Shown one piece after another: positions 16,490-25,653 of a stretch of DNA of 64,000 nucleotides. Location of the stretch: contig NZ_JACXLD010000005.1 of the NCBI RefSeq assembly GCF_014705705.1, positions 124,001 to 188,000 of the forward strand, given 5' to 3'. Both the position numbers and the translations under genes were made by a program. The notes beneath the pieces are model-generated. The model saw only the letters and a program-made list of their open reading frames with translations, made no database searches and had not been told where the DNA came from. The stretch comes from Spongiibacter pelagi (GTDB lineage: Bacteria; Pseudomonadota; Gammaproteobacteria; Pseudomonadales; Spongiibacteraceae). Position 1 is the stretch's first letter, and each line of letters begins with the position of its first letter.

Positions 16490-17907
16490 AGCCGATAGGC
16501 TTTTTTAGCCAAGTTATAACTGAGTTCAGTGGCCAGCTCGGTGGCTTCAGTTTCTGTTAGCCGGTGGTCGGCAACCAGCTCCGCCAGAAAGCCGCAGTCC
16601 ATCCGGCGGGCGACATCGTGGCGGGCGGGAATGGATAAAAAGGCGCGGGTGTCATCATTAAATCCAACGGTATTGTAAAACCCTGCGGTTTCAGTCATTT
16701 GCTGTCGAAAGCGGCGCATCCCTTCCGGGCTGTCATTAAACCACCAAGCGGGGCCGAGCTTGAGGCAGGGGTAGTGCCCTGCCAAGGGTGCTAATTCTCG
16801 GGCGTAGCTGGTTTCATCTAAGGTGAAAATAATCAGGCTGAAATCGGGGTGATCTCCGAAGCGATTAAGCAGTGGCCGCAGTGCGTAGACATATTCAGTT
16901 TGCAGCGGAATATCGGCGCCTTTGTCGCGGCCAAATTGGGCGAACAATGGTTGGTTGTGATTGCGAAATACGCCGGGGTGGAGTTGCATCACTAGGCCAT
17001 CATCAACACTCATGGACGCCATCTCGGTCAGCATTTGTGCGCGGAACAGCTCTGCTTCTGTCGCCGTAAAATCGCCGCTAATAATCTTGCTGAACAGTAC
17101 TTCGTATTCATTTTCTGAAAGGTCGGCGGTTAGTGCTGTGGGGTGGCCGTGGTCGGTGGCAGTCGCGCCATGCTGCTTGAAGAATGCTCTGCGCTGACGC
17201 AGTGCCGCGAGATAGCCATGCCAGTTGTGGGTGTCTTCCCCGGTGAGTTCGGCAAGGCGCAAAAGATTTTCGGTAAAACCTTCAAACTCGGGATCGACCA
17301 CCGGGTCGGGTCGGAAACTGGTAATGACTCGTCCTGACCAGTCGCTGCGTAAAATGCTGGCGTGGTGTTCCAGTGAGTCTAGCGGTGATTCCGTGGTGGC
17401 CAATACCTCGATATTAAATCGCTCGAATAAGGCCCGAGGGCGGAAACTTTCTTTTGCCAGTTGTTGGTTGATGTGTTGGAAGTAAATCTCAGCGGTGTCT
17501 TGGCTCAGCGCGATATCCAGTCCGAAGACTTCGGCAAACACATGGTCCAACCACATTCGCGAGGGTGTGCCCCGGAACAGGTGGTAATGATTGGCGAACA
17601 ATTTCCAGACTTCTTGCGGGTCGACGTCATTGTGGCTGCCATCGGCGCGGGGAATGCCTAGTTGGTCGAGCGTTATCCCCTGGCTGTACAGCATTCTAAA
17701 GACATAGTGATCTGGCTTGATCAGTAAGTCGCTGGCATTTTCAAAGGGCTTATTCAGTGCAAACCAGCTCGGGTCGGTATGGCCGTGGGGGCTGATAATC
17801 GGCAGTGCTTTAACGGACTCGTAGAGGCTGCGGGCAATAGCGCGAATTGATGGATCGGCGGGCAGCAGTCGGTCGGGATGAAGCTGAAGCTTTGCTGGAA
17901 CGCGCAT
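16486..17907 (-). CDS. uxaC: glucuronate isomerase
   Basis: 473 residues, full length for UxaC, with the N-terminal metal-site motif SPHGHTDP near residue 40, a second conserved block TLDETSYARELAPLAGHYPCLKLG split around residues 355-380, and NTVGFNDDTRAFLSIPARHD near residue 415. UxaC converts D-glucuronate to D-fructuronate (or galacturonate to tagaturonate), the first cytoplasmic step of hexuronate breakdown. It is divergent from manD across a 115-bp gap and co-translated with uxuB. In this setting glucuronate is the likely physiological substrate, probably released by the GH79 enzyme encoded nearby. Confidence 0.95.
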   Translation of the reverse strand: MRVPAKLQLHPDRLLPADPSIRAIARSLYESVKALPIISPHGHTDPSWFALNKPFENASDLLIKPDHYVFRMLYSQGITLDQLGIPRADGSHNDVDPQEVWKLFANHYHLFRGTPSRMWLDHVFAEVFGLDIALSQDTAEIYFQHINQQLAKESFRPRALFERFNIEVLATTESPLDSLEHHASILRSDWSGRVITSFRPDPVVDPEFEGFTENLLRLAELTGEDTHNWHGYLAALRQRRAFFKQHGATATDHGHPTALTADLSENEYEVLFSKIISGDFTATEAELFRAQMLTEMASMSVDDGLVMQLHPGVFRNHNQPLFAQFGRDKGADIPLQTEYVYALRPLLNRFGDHPDFSLIIFTLDETSYARELAPLAGHYPCLKLGPAWWFNDSPEGMRRFRQQMTETAGFYNTVGFNDDTRAFLSIPARHDVARRMDCGFLAELVADHRLTETEATELATELSYNLAKKAYRL

Positions 17908-18022
17908 GGCGACTCCGGAAATCGGTTTTTAATCGCGTCTATTCAATGTCATTTATGTTTAACTTTTGTGACCTACAGTGTTCGTTCTCAACATTTATTT
18001 GTTGGCCGAGCGCCGAGGTCTT

Positions 18023-19231
18023 ATGAAAATCATTGATGCCAAAGTCATTGTTAGCTGTCCCGGACGTAACTTCGTCACCCTAAAAATTATCACCGATGAA
18101 GGTGTGCATGGCATTGGCGATGCCACCTTGAATGGCCGTGAAATGGCGGTGGTGGCCTATCTGGAAGATCATGTGATTCCCTGCCTGATTGGTCGCGACC
18201 CGCAGCAGATTGAAGATATTTGGCAATATCTCTATCGCGGCTGCTACTGGCGCCGAGGCGCGGTCACCATGACGGCCATTGCCGCCGTTGATGTGGCACT
18301 GTGGGATATTAAAGGCAAACTGGCCAATATGCCCTTGTACCAGTTGCTGGGTGGCCGCTCCCGCGAAGGGGTAATGGTCTATGGCCATGCCAACGGTGCC
18401 GATATTGGCGAGACCACCGAAGAGGTAGGGCGCTATCTGGATATGGGGTATAAGGCAATTCGGGCGCAGTGTGGCATTCCCGGTTTGCCCTCAACCTATG
18501 GCGTGTCTGGCGACAAAATGTTTTATGAGCCAGCCAATGCCGACCTGCCAGAAGAGAATGTCTGGTCTACCGAAAAATACCTTAACCATGTCCCCAAATT
18601 ATTTGAGCGTCTGCGCGACAGCTACGGCTTTGATGTTCACTTATTACATGACTGCCACCATCGCTTGAGTCCAATTGAAGCGGGGCGGCTGGGTAAAGAT
18701 TTAGAGCCTTATCGTCTGTTCTGGCTGGAAGATACCGTACCGGCAGAGCTGCAGGAGCGCTTTCGTCTGATTCGCCATCACACCACGACACCGCTGGCGG
18801 TGGGGGAAGTGTTTAATTCCATCTATGACTGTCACACCCTGATTAGCGAACAGCTCATTGATTACATCCGCTCAACCATTGTGCACACCGGCGGTATTAG
18901 TCATGTTCGCCGCATTGCGGCGCTGGCAGAAATTTACAATGTGCGTACGGGCTTTCACGGCGCGACCGATCTCTCGCCGGTGAGTATGGGGGCGGCACTG
19001 CACTTTGATACCTGGGTGCCCAATTTTGGGATTCAGGAATATATGCGCCACACCGATGCCACCGACGAAGTGTTCCCAAGCGACTACCTCTTTGAAGACG
19101 GCTATCTCAAAGTGGGTGATGCGCCGGGTCATGGCGTGGATATCGATGAATCGCTAGCGGCCAAATATCCCTATCAGCGCGCTTATTTGCCGGTAAACCG
19201 CTTGCAGGATGGCACGCTTTTTAATTGGTAA
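18023..19231 (+). CDS. manD: D-mannonate dehydratase, enolase superfamily (ManD)
   Basis: 402 residues from the ATG at 18023, which has GAGG just upstream. With this start the residues fall exactly on the positions known from characterised ManD enzymes: Arg147 and Tyr159 (in [15 protein letters not shown]) and Asp210/His212 (in LLHDCHH). This supports both the start choice and true mannonate dehydratase activity rather than a RspA-like paralogue. It dehydrates mannonate to 2-keto-3-deoxygluconate, replacing the unrelated UxuA found in E. coli. An upstream in-frame ATG-less extension to 17978 is rejected. It heads the plus-strand arm with kdgK and the GH79 gene. Confidence 0.95.
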   Translation: MKIIDAKVIVSCPGRNFVTLKIITDEGVHGIGDATLNGREMAVVAYLEDHVIPCLIGRDPQQIEDIWQYLYRGCYWRRGAVTMTAIAAVDVALWDIKGKLANMPLYQLLGGRSREGVMVYGHANGADIGETTEEVGRYLDMGYKAIRAQCGIPGLPSTYGVSGDKMFYEPANADLPEENVWSTEKYLNHVPKLFERLRDSYGFDVHLLHDCHHRLSPIEAGRLGKDLEPYRLFWLEDTVPAELQERFRLIRHHTTTPLAVGEVFNSIYDCHTLISEQLIDYIRSTIVHTGGISHVRRIAALAEIYNVRTGFHGATDLSPVSMGAALHFDTWVPNFGIQEYMRHTDATDEVFPSDYLFEDGYLKVGDAPGHGVDIDESLAAKYPYQRAYLPVNRLQDGTLFNW

Positions 19232-19238
19232 GGATGGT

Positions 19239-20183
19239 ATGAGTGATAAAGTCATGCCTCGCTTCCTTGCTCTAGGAGAAGTGATGATTGAGCTGGCGCC
19301 TGGGTCTGGCCAGGCGGGCTTTGATCTGGGTTTTGCCGGGGATACGTATAATACCGCGATTCATCTTGCTCGGCTTGGGGCCGAGGTCGCTTATCTTACC
19401 GAAATTGGTGCGGATAAATTTAGCGATGCCATTGTGATAATGGGAGAGGCTAACGGGCTGGATATGAAAGCCTGTGTTCGCACCCAGGGCGAACTGCCCG
19501 GTCTTTATCTGATCGAAAATGATCAGCGTGGTGAGCGCCAGTTTTATTATTGGCGGGATAATAGTGCGGCCCGCCAGCTTTTTAATTCCGATAATAAACT
19601 CCAGCACTTGCTCGACACCGTGCAAGAAGGCGATGTGGTTTATCTTTCAGGTATTACCTTGGCGGTGATGGACGGCGATATTGAAGGACGCTTCTGGACG
19701 TTTATTCAACAAATAAAACACCGTGATATCACTCTGGTATTCGATCCTAATTATCGTCCGCGCCTGTGGCCAGATTTGGAAAAAGCACGAACCGCGTATA
19801 AAAAACTCATTGCCCTTTGCGATGCGGCATTACCCACCTTAGACGATGAAATAGCGCTGTGGGGTTTTGACAATACTGAAGAAGTCCTTCGCTTTTATCG
19901 AGAATTAGGGGTGGCGGAAGTGGTTTTGAAACTGCCTGATGCGCAAGCGATGGCGGTATTTGAGGGCCAGTGCGTAAGCCGTAAAAGTGTTTATAGCGGC
20001 CCGGTGATTGACACTACCGGGGCAGGAGATGCCTTTAATGCGGGCTATCTGTTTGCACGATTTTCCGGTATGGATTTATCGGCTGCGCTGGAGATGGGGC
20101 ACCAAATGGCGGCTAAAGTGATTGCCGTGCGCGGTGCGCTGCCAAAGCGTGGTGATGCTGCCGAGGGGGAGGTGAATTATTAA
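19239..20183 (+). CDS. kdgK: 2-keto-3-deoxygluconate kinase
   Basis: 314 residues of the PfkB sugar kinase family. The ATG at 19239 follows AAGGA and starts 7 bases after the manD stop. The N-terminal block ALGEVMIELAPG and GFAGDTYNTAIHLARLG are typical of KdgK. The PfkB signature with the catalytic Asp is DTTGAGDAFNAGYL near residue 270. It phosphorylates 2-keto-3-deoxygluconate to KDPG. A KDPG aldolase to complete the route is not in the window and must lie elsewhere. Confidence 0.92.
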   Translation: MSDKVMPRFLALGEVMIELAPGSGQAGFDLGFAGDTYNTAIHLARLGAEVAYLTEIGADKFSDAIVIMGEANGLDMKACVRTQGELPGLYLIENDQRGERQFYYWRDNSAARQLFNSDNKLQHLLDTVQEGDVVYLSGITLAVMDGDIEGRFWTFIQQIKHRDITLVFDPNYRPRLWPDLEKARTAYKKLIALCDAALPTLDDEIALWGFDNTEEVLRFYRELGVAEVVLKLPDAQAMAVFEGQCVSRKSVYSGPVIDTTGAGDAFNAGYLFARFSGMDLSAALEMGHQMAAKVIAVRGALPKRGDAAEGEVNY

Positions 20184-20193
20184 ACCTCACGAT

Positions 20194-21720
20194 ATGATTA
20201 TTCGCTATTTACGCAAGCTGATTTATTTTCTTGTGGATGCGTTTTCTGTTCTTGTGCCGGGCAAGCATTCTCGGCCTGAGCCGGCAAAACATGCGGTATT
20301 GTATTTACATAATTCAGAGCCGGTAGCTGAAATTGATAAGCGCTATTTGTCTTTCTCTGTAGATATTTCCGTGCTGGTTGGCGGTTTTTGGTGGGAAGGT
20401 ACCAATGATAGCCGTCGCGGTTTGGGCACGCTGCGTACACTGCCGCTCAATTTAAATTCCGCTAAATTGGATCGTTTGGTAAAACTTTTAGGGCCGGCGT
20501 ATTTGCGGGTGGGTGGCTCGGAAGCGGACAAAATCCATTATTTTGAAAACCCCGAAGGGGATGCCGACGCGCTGGTACTCACCACGCAGCAGTGGGATGA
20601 CTTGCATTCATTTATTTCTCGCAACGATCTAAAACTGATTTTTACCTGCAAATACGGCCTGTTTAAACGCGAGCATCAGGGGCGCTGGCAAGGGCAGGAA
20701 TTACTAGCGCTGCTGGATTACTCCAACGTGCGGGGCTACCAGATTGATGTGTTTGAGCTGGGTAATGAGCTCAATGCGTACTGGGCTTTTCACGGCGTGC
20801 TGTCGCAGCCACGAGCGATTGACCTGGCTCGGGATTACGGCCAGTTTTACAACATCGTTAAAAGCCAATTTCCCAAATCAAAAATATCCGGGCCGGGCAG
20901 TGCCTTTTGGCCCAAGCTGGGTGAAACCGTAAAGCCGATTAGTAATATCACCCCGCGATTTTTGGCCAACCTGGATTTCAAACTGGATATCGTCGATTGG
21001 CATTACTATCCCTTTCAGAGTGATCGCAGCCCGATTCGTACCCGCTCGGCGCGCCTGCATCATTTACTCGACCCAAAGTCCTTTGAGTATTTTGGCAAAT
21101 ACAGCAAACGTCTAAGCGCCTTGCGAACCGGCTACCAACCGCACGCAGAATTATGGACCGGGGAAACTGGCTCCGCCCAATGTGGCGGACAGCCGGAACT
21201 GTCAGATCGCTGGGTGTCCAGTTTTTGGTGGGCCGATCAGCTTGGCATGGGGGCCAAACTCGGCCAAAAAGTGATGGTGCGGCAGTCTCTTATCGGCGGG
21301 GACTACGGCATGATTGCGCGCTTGACCCTTAAGCCGCGTCCGGATTATTGGGTGAGTTGGTTGTGGGCCCAATTGATGGGCCGCAAGGTGTTCGCGATTG
21401 AAAGTGGTTCACCCCATTTGCGCTGTTATTTGCATTCGGCCAAAGGGGGCAAGGGTAAAACGCTGATGCTGATTAATCTGGCGGCTCATGTGGTGAGCCT
21501 GGATTTTGTTTCAGAGCAGCGTGCGGGCGTGGCATCGGAATTTATTGTAGAAGGCTATGAGCTAACGGCGAAGAGTTTACTCAGTCGGCGGGTGAGGTTG
21601 AACGGTCAAAAGCTGCGTTTTAAATCGGGTACAGTTGCCCTCGATGATTTTCAGGCAATTCCCTTCACCGGCAAAGTGTCGCCCTACAGTATTAGTTTCT
21701 GGCGTTTCGAATCGGCCTGA
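20194..21720 (+). CDS. GH79 heparanase-like glycoside hydrolase (probable beta-glucuronidase)
   Basis: 508 residues that begin 10 bases after kdgK, so clearly in the same operon. The fold is a retaining clan-A TIM barrel: YLRVGGSEADKI near residue 105, acid/base Glu192 in VFELGNELNAYW, and nucleophile Glu324 in LWTGETGSAQCGG. These match the heparanase pattern of GH79. The C-terminal part is the small beta domain. The N-terminus has a hydrophobic helix (residues 7-22) that may act as a membrane anchor or uncleaved export signal. GH79 enzymes remove beta-glucuronic acid from glycosaminoglycans, arabinogalactans or glucuronides. The attached glucuronate pathway supports a glucuronate product. 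The exact polymer is unknown. Confidence 0.88.
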   Translation: MIIRYLRKLIYFLVDAFSVLVPGKHSRPEPAKHAVLYLHNSEPVAEIDKRYLSFSVDISVLVGGFWWEGTNDSRRGLGTLRTLPLNLNSAKLDRLVKLLGPAYLRVGGSEADKIHYFENPEGDADALVLTTQQWDDLHSFISRNDLKLIFTCKYGLFKREHQGRWQGQELLALLDYSNVRGYQIDVFELGNELNAYWAFHGVLSQPRAIDLARDYGQFYNIVKSQFPKSKISGPGSAFWPKLGETVKPISNITPRFLANLDFKLDIVDWHYYPFQSDRSPIRTRSARLHHLLDPKSFEYFGKYSKRLSALRTGYQPHAELWTGETGSAQCGGQPELSDRWVSSFWWADQLGMGAKLGQKVMVRQSLIGGDYGMIARLTLKPRPDYWVSWLWAQLMGRKVFAIESGSPHLRCYLHSAKGGKGKTLMLINLAAHVVSLDFVSEQRAGVASEFIVEGYELTAKSLLSRRVRLNGQKLRFKSGTVALDDFQAIPFTGKVSPYSISFWRFESA

Positions 21721-21729
21721 GTATTTGTT

Positions 21730-22992
21730 TCAGGCTTGGCCGTTAAGCCAGTTAGCAAGCCCTTGTCCGGCTGCTTGGCCGGTCGCAAAACAGGCGGTCA
21801 ATAAATAGCCTCCAGTGGGAGCCTCCCAGTCCAGCATTTCTCCTGCGACAAATACACCGGGCAATTTTTCCAACATTAAGGCCGGGCTGAGTTCTGAAAA
21901 TGAAATCCCCCCTGCGGTGCTAATTGCCTCGGCAATCGGGCGCGTTGCTTGAATGGGGGGTAATTGCATATTTTTCAAGCACTGCGCTAATGAGGCCGTG
22001 TCGCTCATTTGTAAGTCGGGGCAGCACTCGCGTAATAGTGTGTGTGCTATGGCGGGCAACTTCAGCTTCTTTTGCAAGAGATTGCTGGTGCTGATGCCTT
22101 TGCGGGTGGATTGCAGCTTCGCAGTAATTTGTTCAAGACTATTTTGCGGTAGCCAATCGAGAGAAAGCTGCGCTGCGCCTGTTTGCTGTAATTGATCTCT
22201 TATCGACGCACTTAGGGCGTAAATGAGACTGCCCTCAATACCGTATTCAGAAATCAAACATTCGCCAATTCGGCTTTCTCGCGACCCATCCGCTTTCTTT
22301 AAATTCAACTGAATGTTTTTTAGCGGTGTACCGGCAAAGCGCTTTTTTAGGTAGTCACTCCAATTAAGTTCAAAACCGCAGTTGCTGGCTTGAAATGCTG
22401 CGATGCTTAAGCCTTGCTTTTCAAGAATTTTAGCCCAGCTACCATCGGAGCCGAGCTGTGGCCAACTGGCTCCGCCAAGTGCCAAAACAACACCAGAGAA
22501 GCTGCGTTCAAATTGGCCGTGAGGGGTTTGAAATTGCCAGTGGTGCTTATGTTCAGCAGTGCGTAAGCCGGTCCAGCGATGGCGCTGATGAAAAACGACA
22601 CCTTGCTCGCGCAGCCGATGTAACCATGCGCGCAATAGCGGAGCGGCTTTCATCTCTTTGGGGAAAACCCGACCCGAAGTGCCAACAAAGGTTTCTACGC
22701 CGAGATCGTGAATCCACTGCCGCAGCGCATCAGGGCGAAGTGCGTCAATAAATGGTTGCAAGGCGTCGGCGGTATCGCCGTAGCGAAGAATGAATTGAGA
22801 ATAGTCTTCCGCGTGGGTGATATTCATGCCGCCTACACCAGCGCGCAGAAATTTACGCGCAGCGCTGGGCATAGCGTCAAACACCTCAACCCGAAAGCCC
22901 TTGGCCGCGAGCTGTTCGGCGGCCATTAACCCTGCTGGGCCAGCGCCAATAACGGCAACCGTGGGTGATTTTGGGTCGGGGCTGATGGTCAT
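21730..22992 (-). CDS. HI0933/TIGR03862-type FAD flavoprotein
   Basis: 420 residues with an N-terminal FAD-binding VIGAGPAGLMAAEQL, the family motif FLRAGVGGMNITHAED, and a second dinucleotide-type GVVLALGGASWPQLGS near residue 170. The C-terminus carries GEMLDWEAPTGGYLLTACFATG, the conserved FAD-contact end motif. Proteins of this family (BaiN/HI0933 relatives) are flavin oxidoreductases of mostly unknown substrate. It is convergent with the GH79 gene, stops 9 bases from it, and is probably unrelated to the sugar locus. Confidence 0.88.
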   Translation of the reverse strand: MTISPDPKSPTVAVIGAGPAGLMAAEQLAAKGFRVEVFDAMPSAARKFLRAGVGGMNITHAEDYSQFILRYGDTADALQPFIDALRPDALRQWIHDLGVETFVGTSGRVFPKEMKAAPLLRAWLHRLREQGVVFHQRHRWTGLRTAEHKHHWQFQTPHGQFERSFSGVVLALGGASWPQLGSDGSWAKILEKQGLSIAAFQASNCGFELNWSDYLKKRFAGTPLKNIQLNLKKADGSRESRIGECLISEYGIEGSLIYALSASIRDQLQQTGAAQLSLDWLPQNSLEQITAKLQSTRKGISTSNLLQKKLKLPAIAHTLLRECCPDLQMSDTASLAQCLKNMQLPPIQATRPIAEAISTAGGISFSELSPALMLEKLPGVFVAGEMLDWEAPTGGYLLTACFATGQAAGQGLANWLNGQA

Positions 22993-23044
22993 GAAAAAGC
23001 GCTTAATGAGTGATTTTGGTTGTTAGTGAAGTTTTGTTGATCGC

Positions 23045-23455
23045 CTATCGAGGCGCTTTTGCACCGGGCAATTTTTGTGCTGCTTTGTCAAAGGTATAAG
23101 ATCCTTTGAATACGCTACCTAATCTATTGGCGGTCGATTTCGCTTTGTTCACAATCAACGCGTCTGCGAAGTCTACACCATTTGATTTTCGATACTGATC
23201 AAGGGCAAGCCAAGTGACTTGGCCATCTTCAAATCGGAGATTGGGTTCTTGAAATAGACGCCTAATCACCTCCACAAGCTCTGGCTTGTCCAGTTGGTAT
23301 TTTGCGCCTTTAAGTGTCCAGATGGTTTCCACTAAAACCACGTCGGTGATCAGTACTGCTTCAGAGCCTTCGATTAACTTGCTGGCTTTGGCAAATTGAA
23401 CCACATCGTCTTCGAGCAGATACCGAAGTAATACATTGGTATCAATAGCAATCAC
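23045..23455 (-). CDS. vapC: PIN-domain toxin, VapC type
   Basis: 136 residues with the PIN-domain start MIAIDTNVLLRYLLEDD and its conserved acidic residue Asp5, a second acidic block at VVLVETIWTL and a third at VDFADALIVNKA. These acidic residues form the Mg-dependent RNase site, which is complete here. The ATG overlaps the antitoxin stop (ATGA), the typical arrangement of a toxin-antitoxin pair. VapC toxins usually cut tRNA or rRNA; the target is unknown. Confidence 0.9.
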   Translation of the reverse strand: MIAIDTNVLLRYLLEDDVVQFAKASKLIEGSEAVLITDVVLVETIWTLKGAKYQLDKPELVEVIRRLFQEPNLRFEDGQVTWLALDQYRKSNGVDFADALIVNKAKSTANRLGSVFKGSYTFDKAAQKLPGAKAPR

Positions 23456-23667
23456 GACAGGGTGGATTCCATTGACTGCTCGTCACTTATTGATGCTTTT
23501 GCTTTGACGTGTTTCAACATGCCCTTGGCGGCGCCGGTGACCTTTTTAACGATATTGATCTGATCGCCGACCACGAAAGTTTCAATATCATCTCCTGGTT
23601 TTACGCCGATAGCCTCTCTTTGGCTGGCAGGCAGGGTAATCTGCCCTTTTGCGCTGATTTTTGGCAT
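23452..23667 (-). CDS. vapB: AbrB/SpoVT-family antitoxin (VapB type)
   Basis: 71 residues beginning MPKISAKGQITLPASQREA with the swapped-hairpin AbrB fold motif (KGQITLP ... GVKPGDDIE), followed by a short C-terminal toxin-binding tail. Translation is coupled to the toxin by a 4-base overlap. A perfect inverted repeat 42 bases upstream of the start (23709-23738) is the likely autoregulatory operator. Confidence 0.9.
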   Translation of the reverse strand: MPKISAKGQITLPASQREAIGVKPGDDIETFVVGDQINIVKKVTGAAKGMLKHVKAKASISDEQSMESTLS

Positions 23668-23708
23668 GGCTTTTTCTCTTTACAATTTATGAAAAGTAAG
23701 AATAACAC

Positions 23709-23738
23709 AATCTTTACATTTTTATATATGTAAAGATT
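23709..23738. promoter_or_regulatory. inverted repeat, probable operator of the vapBC-type operon
   Basis: Perfect 11-base arms AATCTTTACAT and ATGTAAAGATT flank an 8-base AT-rich spacer, 42 bases before the antitoxin ATG. AbrB-type antitoxins with their toxin usually bind such repeats. The spacer (TTTTATAT) may contain the -10 region. Confidence 0.7.
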
Positions 23739-23798
23739 TAGGGTGGCTAGGTGCTAATTGTTGATTGTTAATTATTAGTTGCTAGATCAGGATTTACC

Positions 23799-24887
23799 TT
23801 AGGCATGGCTCTCTATTTCGCGCCGGTATTTAACCGCGTACATATCCTTGTCCGCTTGTTTAATTAGGGTTTCGAAACTGGTGCCGTCTTTTGGATAGTT
23901 TGCGCAGCCAATAGACGCGCTGAGTGGGTGATACTGTTCTTCGACACTAACACCTTCGGTGAAAATCGCATTGGCGCGTTCAATAAATCGGTCTTTCTCT
24001 GCTTTATCACTGACTTTGAGTAAAACCGCAAATTCATCGCCGCCCATGCGGCAGCAATAATCTTGCTCCCTAAAAACAAAGGCCAGTCGTTTGGCAACTT
24101 CTGATAACACGGCATCGCCAATGTGGTGGCCGTAACGATCATTGATGGGTTTGAAATTGTTGAGGTCGATATACAACACGGAAAAATGTTCAGTGGCATC
24201 GCTGCAGATTTGGGATTTGAGCTGGGCGATAAAATAGCGGCGATTGTATAGCCCTGTTAAGGGGTCATGGGTGGCGTGGTACACCGCCATATCGTGTTTT
24301 TTATTGATGATTTTGCGTTGCTTGCGCTGGTGTAATTCATAGTAAACGGTAGGAAGCAGAGCGAGGAAAATGGCGGCGATGCAACTGATGAAAATACCAA
24401 TTTCACTGTTGTAGGGCTGAATAATATTGCGGATATCCAGATAGGAATACGGATTCCAATAGAGCAGGCAGAGAAAGCTGGCAACGATGCAGGCCCAGAG
24501 TGCGCCCGCAAGTATGCCCATGCTGAGTGTGGCAAGGGTGGGCATGACCACCAATATGGTATTGCCCGGTGCATCAATGCCGCCGGTGTTCATGGTGATA
24601 ATCGCAAGACCAAAGCAAAGAAACCCCAGAAAGGTATTCAATGCAAAATTGCGGTGTTGAAAAACCTCGAGTATCACCAGAGAAATGATGGAACCGACAG
24701 ATATTAGAATGCCGTAGTTGCGTACCAGTTTCTGGCCGATAGGGCCAATGGGTAACATGAAAATGGAGGCGGTGGTGACGAGGCCGCAGACAAACATGGC
24801 ACCAAGTATGAATAGTGAAACAAAGCGACGCCGAGCAAATTCGGAAGGGCTGCTGGCAGGGGAGCCGACGAGGGTAGGGCTGACCAT
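23799..24887 (-). CDS. membrane-bound GGDEF diguanylate cyclase
   Basis: 362 residues. The first 190 contain about six hydrophobic spans forming an integral-membrane sensor (MASE-like, not assigned to a named family). The C-terminal GGDEF domain starts around residue 200 with HDPLTGLYNRRYF and has an intact active site RMGGDEFAVLL. Five residues before GGDEF is RxxD (REQD), the inhibitory I-site that binds product c-di-GMP. The protein is therefore expected to be an active, feedback-inhibited cyclase. No EAL domain is present. It lies between the toxin-antitoxin pair and a TetR gene without an operon partner. Confidence 0.92.
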   Translation of the reverse strand: MVSPTLVGSPASSPSEFARRRFVSLFILGAMFVCGLVTTASIFMLPIGPIGQKLVRNYGILISVGSIISLVILEVFQHRNFALNTFLGFLCFGLAIITMNTGGIDAPGNTILVVMPTLATLSMGILAGALWACIVASFLCLLYWNPYSYLDIRNIIQPYNSEIGIFISCIAAIFLALLPTVYYELHQRKQRKIINKKHDMAVYHATHDPLTGLYNRRYFIAQLKSQICSDATEHFSVLYIDLNNFKPINDRYGHHIGDAVLSEVAKRLAFVFREQDYCCRMGGDEFAVLLKVSDKAEKDRFIERANAIFTEGVSVEEQYHPLSASIGCANYPKDGTSFETLIKQADKDMYAVKYRREIESHA

Positions 24888-24980
24888 AACATTACATTCC
24901 TTGTAATTGTTTGGGTGTATAAGCGTTTTAGTATATTTAGCAAATCAACACTATGTCTACTTCCTGAGTGTGATCGCCCT

Positions 24981-25574
24981 CTAATTATAGGTACCCAAAA
25001 TCAATTGCACGGCTTCAAGTTTGATTCGCCAGACTTCGTTTAGTGCTTTGTTCAGTGATTGCTTGGGCTTAGCCCGCCATAAATCTATCGCAGAGCCCAG
25101 GCTTTGCAGCGCCCATTTGGCAATTTCCAGTCGCACATTATCAGAGCTGCCGGGTAATCGAGTTTTTAAGCACTTGGCGAGGTCTACTGCCAAATCCCGT
25201 AAATGCTCATCTAGCAGCCAGCGCAATTTCTCGTTTTCGTGGGCCAGTGGGCCTATATCGCGAATGATGTCCTCGGTGCCGGCCATTTCTTCAAAGTGCA
25301 AACTGAGGAAGGCTCTAAGGTCTTCAGGCAGGGCTGCTGTGCCTTCTCTAAGCTGTGCCTTGGCTTCTTCGGTAAAGCGAGGGGGTTCGCCAAAGCAGGC
25401 GGCTTCTTTATTGGGGTAATAATTGAAAAAAGTGCGGGTGCTAATGCCCACCGCATCGGCAATGGCCTCGGTGGTCAGATTATCTAAGCCGCGCTCTCGG
25501 GCCAGTTTGAGGCTGGCTCGCTGTATGTCTCTGGCGGTTTCTAGGCGTCGTCGTTCACGTAAAGTTAATGTCAT
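24981..25574 (-). CDS. TetR-family repressor of the divergent RND pump
   Basis: 197 residues from the ATG at 25574. The helix-turn-helix is TTEAIADAVGISTRTFFNYY near residues 35-54, of the type that includes AcrR-like proteins with an FNYFPNKE-like end. An ATG 21 bases further upstream (25595) would put the start inside the inverted repeat and lacks a ribosome site, so the shorter form is preferred. It is divergent from the RND operon, whose first gene starts 80 bases away. Ligand-relieved repression of the pump is the standard arrangement and is inferred here. Confidence 0.85.
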   Translation of the reverse strand: MTLTLRERRRLETARDIQRASLKLARERGLDNLTTEAIADAVGISTRTFFNYYPNKEAACFGEPPRFTEEAKAQLREGTAALPEDLRAFLSLHFEEMAGTEDIIRDIGPLAHENEKLRWLLDEHLRDLAVDLAKCLKTRLPGSSDNVRLEIAKWALQSLGSAIDLWRAKPKQSLNKALNEVWRIKLEAVQLILGTYN

Positions 25575-25579
25575 CGTAA

Positions 25580-25614
25580 TCTGCAAACATTGCATAGTGT
25601 GTAATCATTGCAGA
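25580..25614. promoter_or_regulatory. inverted repeat TCTGCAA/TTGCAGA between tetR and RND genes
   Basis: The arms TCTGCAA at 25580-25586 and TTGCAGA at 25608-25614 lie in the short divergent region between the repressor and the efflux genes, and a further TTGCA lies between them. This is a candidate TetR operator controlling both directions. Confidence 0.45.
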
Positions 25615-25653
25615 ATATGATATTTTATGACGTCTACGTCAAGGGTAAATTCC

